Positions 63,338 through 64,000 of a DNA stretch of 64,000 nucleotides are shown in pieces (positions within the stretch are counted from its first letter, which is position 1; each line of letters starts with the position of its first letter). The notes below the pieces were generated by a model. That model worked only from the letters and a program-made list of their open reading frames with translations, ran no database searches and was not told the DNA's origin. The stretch spans positions 488,944-552,943 of the forward strand of contig NZ_VCBA01000002.1 in the NCBI RefSeq assembly GCF_007995245.1. Direction: 5' to 3'. The translations under genes and the position numbers were made by a program. The DNA is from Tateyamaria sp. syn59 (GTDB taxonomy: Bacteria > Pseudomonadota > Alphaproteobacteria > Rhodobacterales > Rhodobacteraceae).

Positions 63338-64000
63338 ATGACCAAGGGCTTAGACTTCACCGTGACGCCAGGGGAGGAAGCCGCATGGGAGGCTCAGGAA
63401 GAAAAACGGATCGCGTTTGAAGACGCGCAAAGGCGTAACGCACCTTCTCACCCGCTGCATGAAAACCTGAAAGCGCTCCGTGCCCAGTTCAAACTTTCTC
63501 AGTTTGAAGCTGCAGAGATCATGGGAGTATCGGAACGCGCCTATCGGACATATGAGAAGGGCCTCCGCCCCGTTCCATCGGATGCACTTGTCAATTTCGC
63601 TACTGCGACAGACGTTGATCTGAACGAAATGATGTTAGGTCGGCCTCTTCGGCCTGATTCCGCTCTTCTCGAAAGGTTCTACGCCGAGGTCAAAACCGTT
63701 CGAAACACGCTAGGCGAGACCTACCCAAAGATGGATGACGAGACGAAATTCAAGGTCGCGCGATTTGCAGTCACTCACGATTGGCGGCCATTCTACCACT
63801 CGCTGACTGATCCGGATTTGATCCGTGACGCGGTTGTCATCACAACTGACCACCGGTTTCATCCGGACGAAGCCCCAGAACCGCCATTCTGGGAGGGATT
63901 TGCGGACGACGAGACCTACGAAGACGCCTTCAAGAACTGGCTCGCCTTGTTCGGCCCTGAACAATCGTCCGCTGAAGACGAAAAGGCAAACTCTGGAAAA
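63338..64000 (+). CDS. XRE family repressor-like protein, C-terminus outside the window
   Basis: The frame opens with ATG at 63338, preceded by GGAGG six bases upstream, and stays open for 221 codons to the right edge. A helix-turn-helix of the XRE type lies at about residues 39-92 (LKALRAQFKLSQFEAAEIMGV, then ERAYRTYEKGLRP). The following region is rich in aromatic and acidic residues and matches nothing I know. By position, divergent from the integrase unit across an inverted repeat, it is the likely master regulator of the element. Confidence 0.78.
   Translation, partial: MTKGLDFTVTPGEEAAWEAQEEKRIAFEDAQRRNAPSHPLHENLKALRAQFKLSQFEAAEIMGVSERAYRTYEKGLRPVPSDALVNFATATDVDLNEMMLGRPLRPDSALLERFYAEVKTVRNTLGETYPKMDDETKFKVARFAVTHDWRPFYHSLTDPDLIRDAVVITTDHRFHPDEAPEPPFWEGFADDETYEDAFKNWLALFGPEQSSAEDEKANSGK

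Overview
The window looks like a chromosomal segment of a marine Rhodobacterales bacterium (Roseobacter group, Alphaproteobacteria). The evidence is consistent base composition and codon use, several families typical of the group (MmcB, DUF6324, DUF3572, DUF6280, PleD, Lrp-type PutR with PutA), alphaproteobacterial LexA boxes of the form GAAC-N7-GAAC, and a tRNA-His with U72 and A73 and no genomic G-1. It is mostly core chromosome with dense, short-spaced genes on both strands. One mobile island starts at the right edge.

Layout. 1-5.2 kb: end of a membrane-protein gene, tRNA-His, GNAT, SOS-controlled mmcB, an uncharacterised two-gene membrane/ClpP-fold unit, a 700-nt gene-free stretch rich in structure, and a TetR regulator with its operator. 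5.3-9.9 kb: lipoprotein, hom, glpX, recJ, tRNA-Glu. 10.1-16 kb: GGDEF protein and H-NOX-like gene behind an MttB-family methyltransferase, HAD phosphatase, DUF3572, PleD-like cyclase. 16-18 kb: CnrX-like protein, putative anti-sigma factor, ECF sigma factor and a four-EF-hand protein. 18.2-22.2 kb: DUF983, NUDIX, EamA transporter, fatty acid desaturase and its divergent XRE regulator. 22.2-26.2 kb: carnitine catabolism (fused carnitine dehydrogenase/thioesterase, lipoprotein, dehydrocarnitine-cleaving enzyme, AraC-type activator). 26.3-32 kb: aldo/keto reductase, SOS-controlled imuA, YceI, MFS, metG. 32-36 kb: chemoreceptor, tRNA-Leu, TPR protein, putR. 36-45.4 kb: putA, rhomboid, GFA, inositol-phosphatase, MDR oxidoreductase, metR-metF, thioesterase. 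45.4-61.4 kb: DUF2235, CoxL-like subunit, enoyl-CoA hydratase, aminotransferases, binding protein, glycosyltransferase, ygfZ, a two-domain methyltransferase, efp, PopZ-like protein, tolC, pcm. 61.6 kb to the end: tRNA-Cys with an adjacent tyrosine integrase, two small genes, an operator and a truncated XRE repressor, the left end of an integrated element.

How the genes work together. Carnitine would be oxidised and cleaved to glycine betaine; an MttB-family enzyme and MetF, elsewhere in the window, could handle methyl groups, but that link is inference. Two genes (mmcB, imuA) belong to the LexA regulon. Three signalling proteins have lost the residues that normally sense input: the H-NOX-like protein lacks its haem histidine, the PleD-like cyclase lacks its phosphoacceptor aspartate, and the CnrX-like protein has no histidine or cysteine. 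The last sits in an operon with a secreted EF-hand protein, and a hairpin covers the ribosome site of the ECF sigma gene. That unit is my best candidate for an undescribed system. A family of nested hairpins with covarying inner stems sits at four convergent gene ends.
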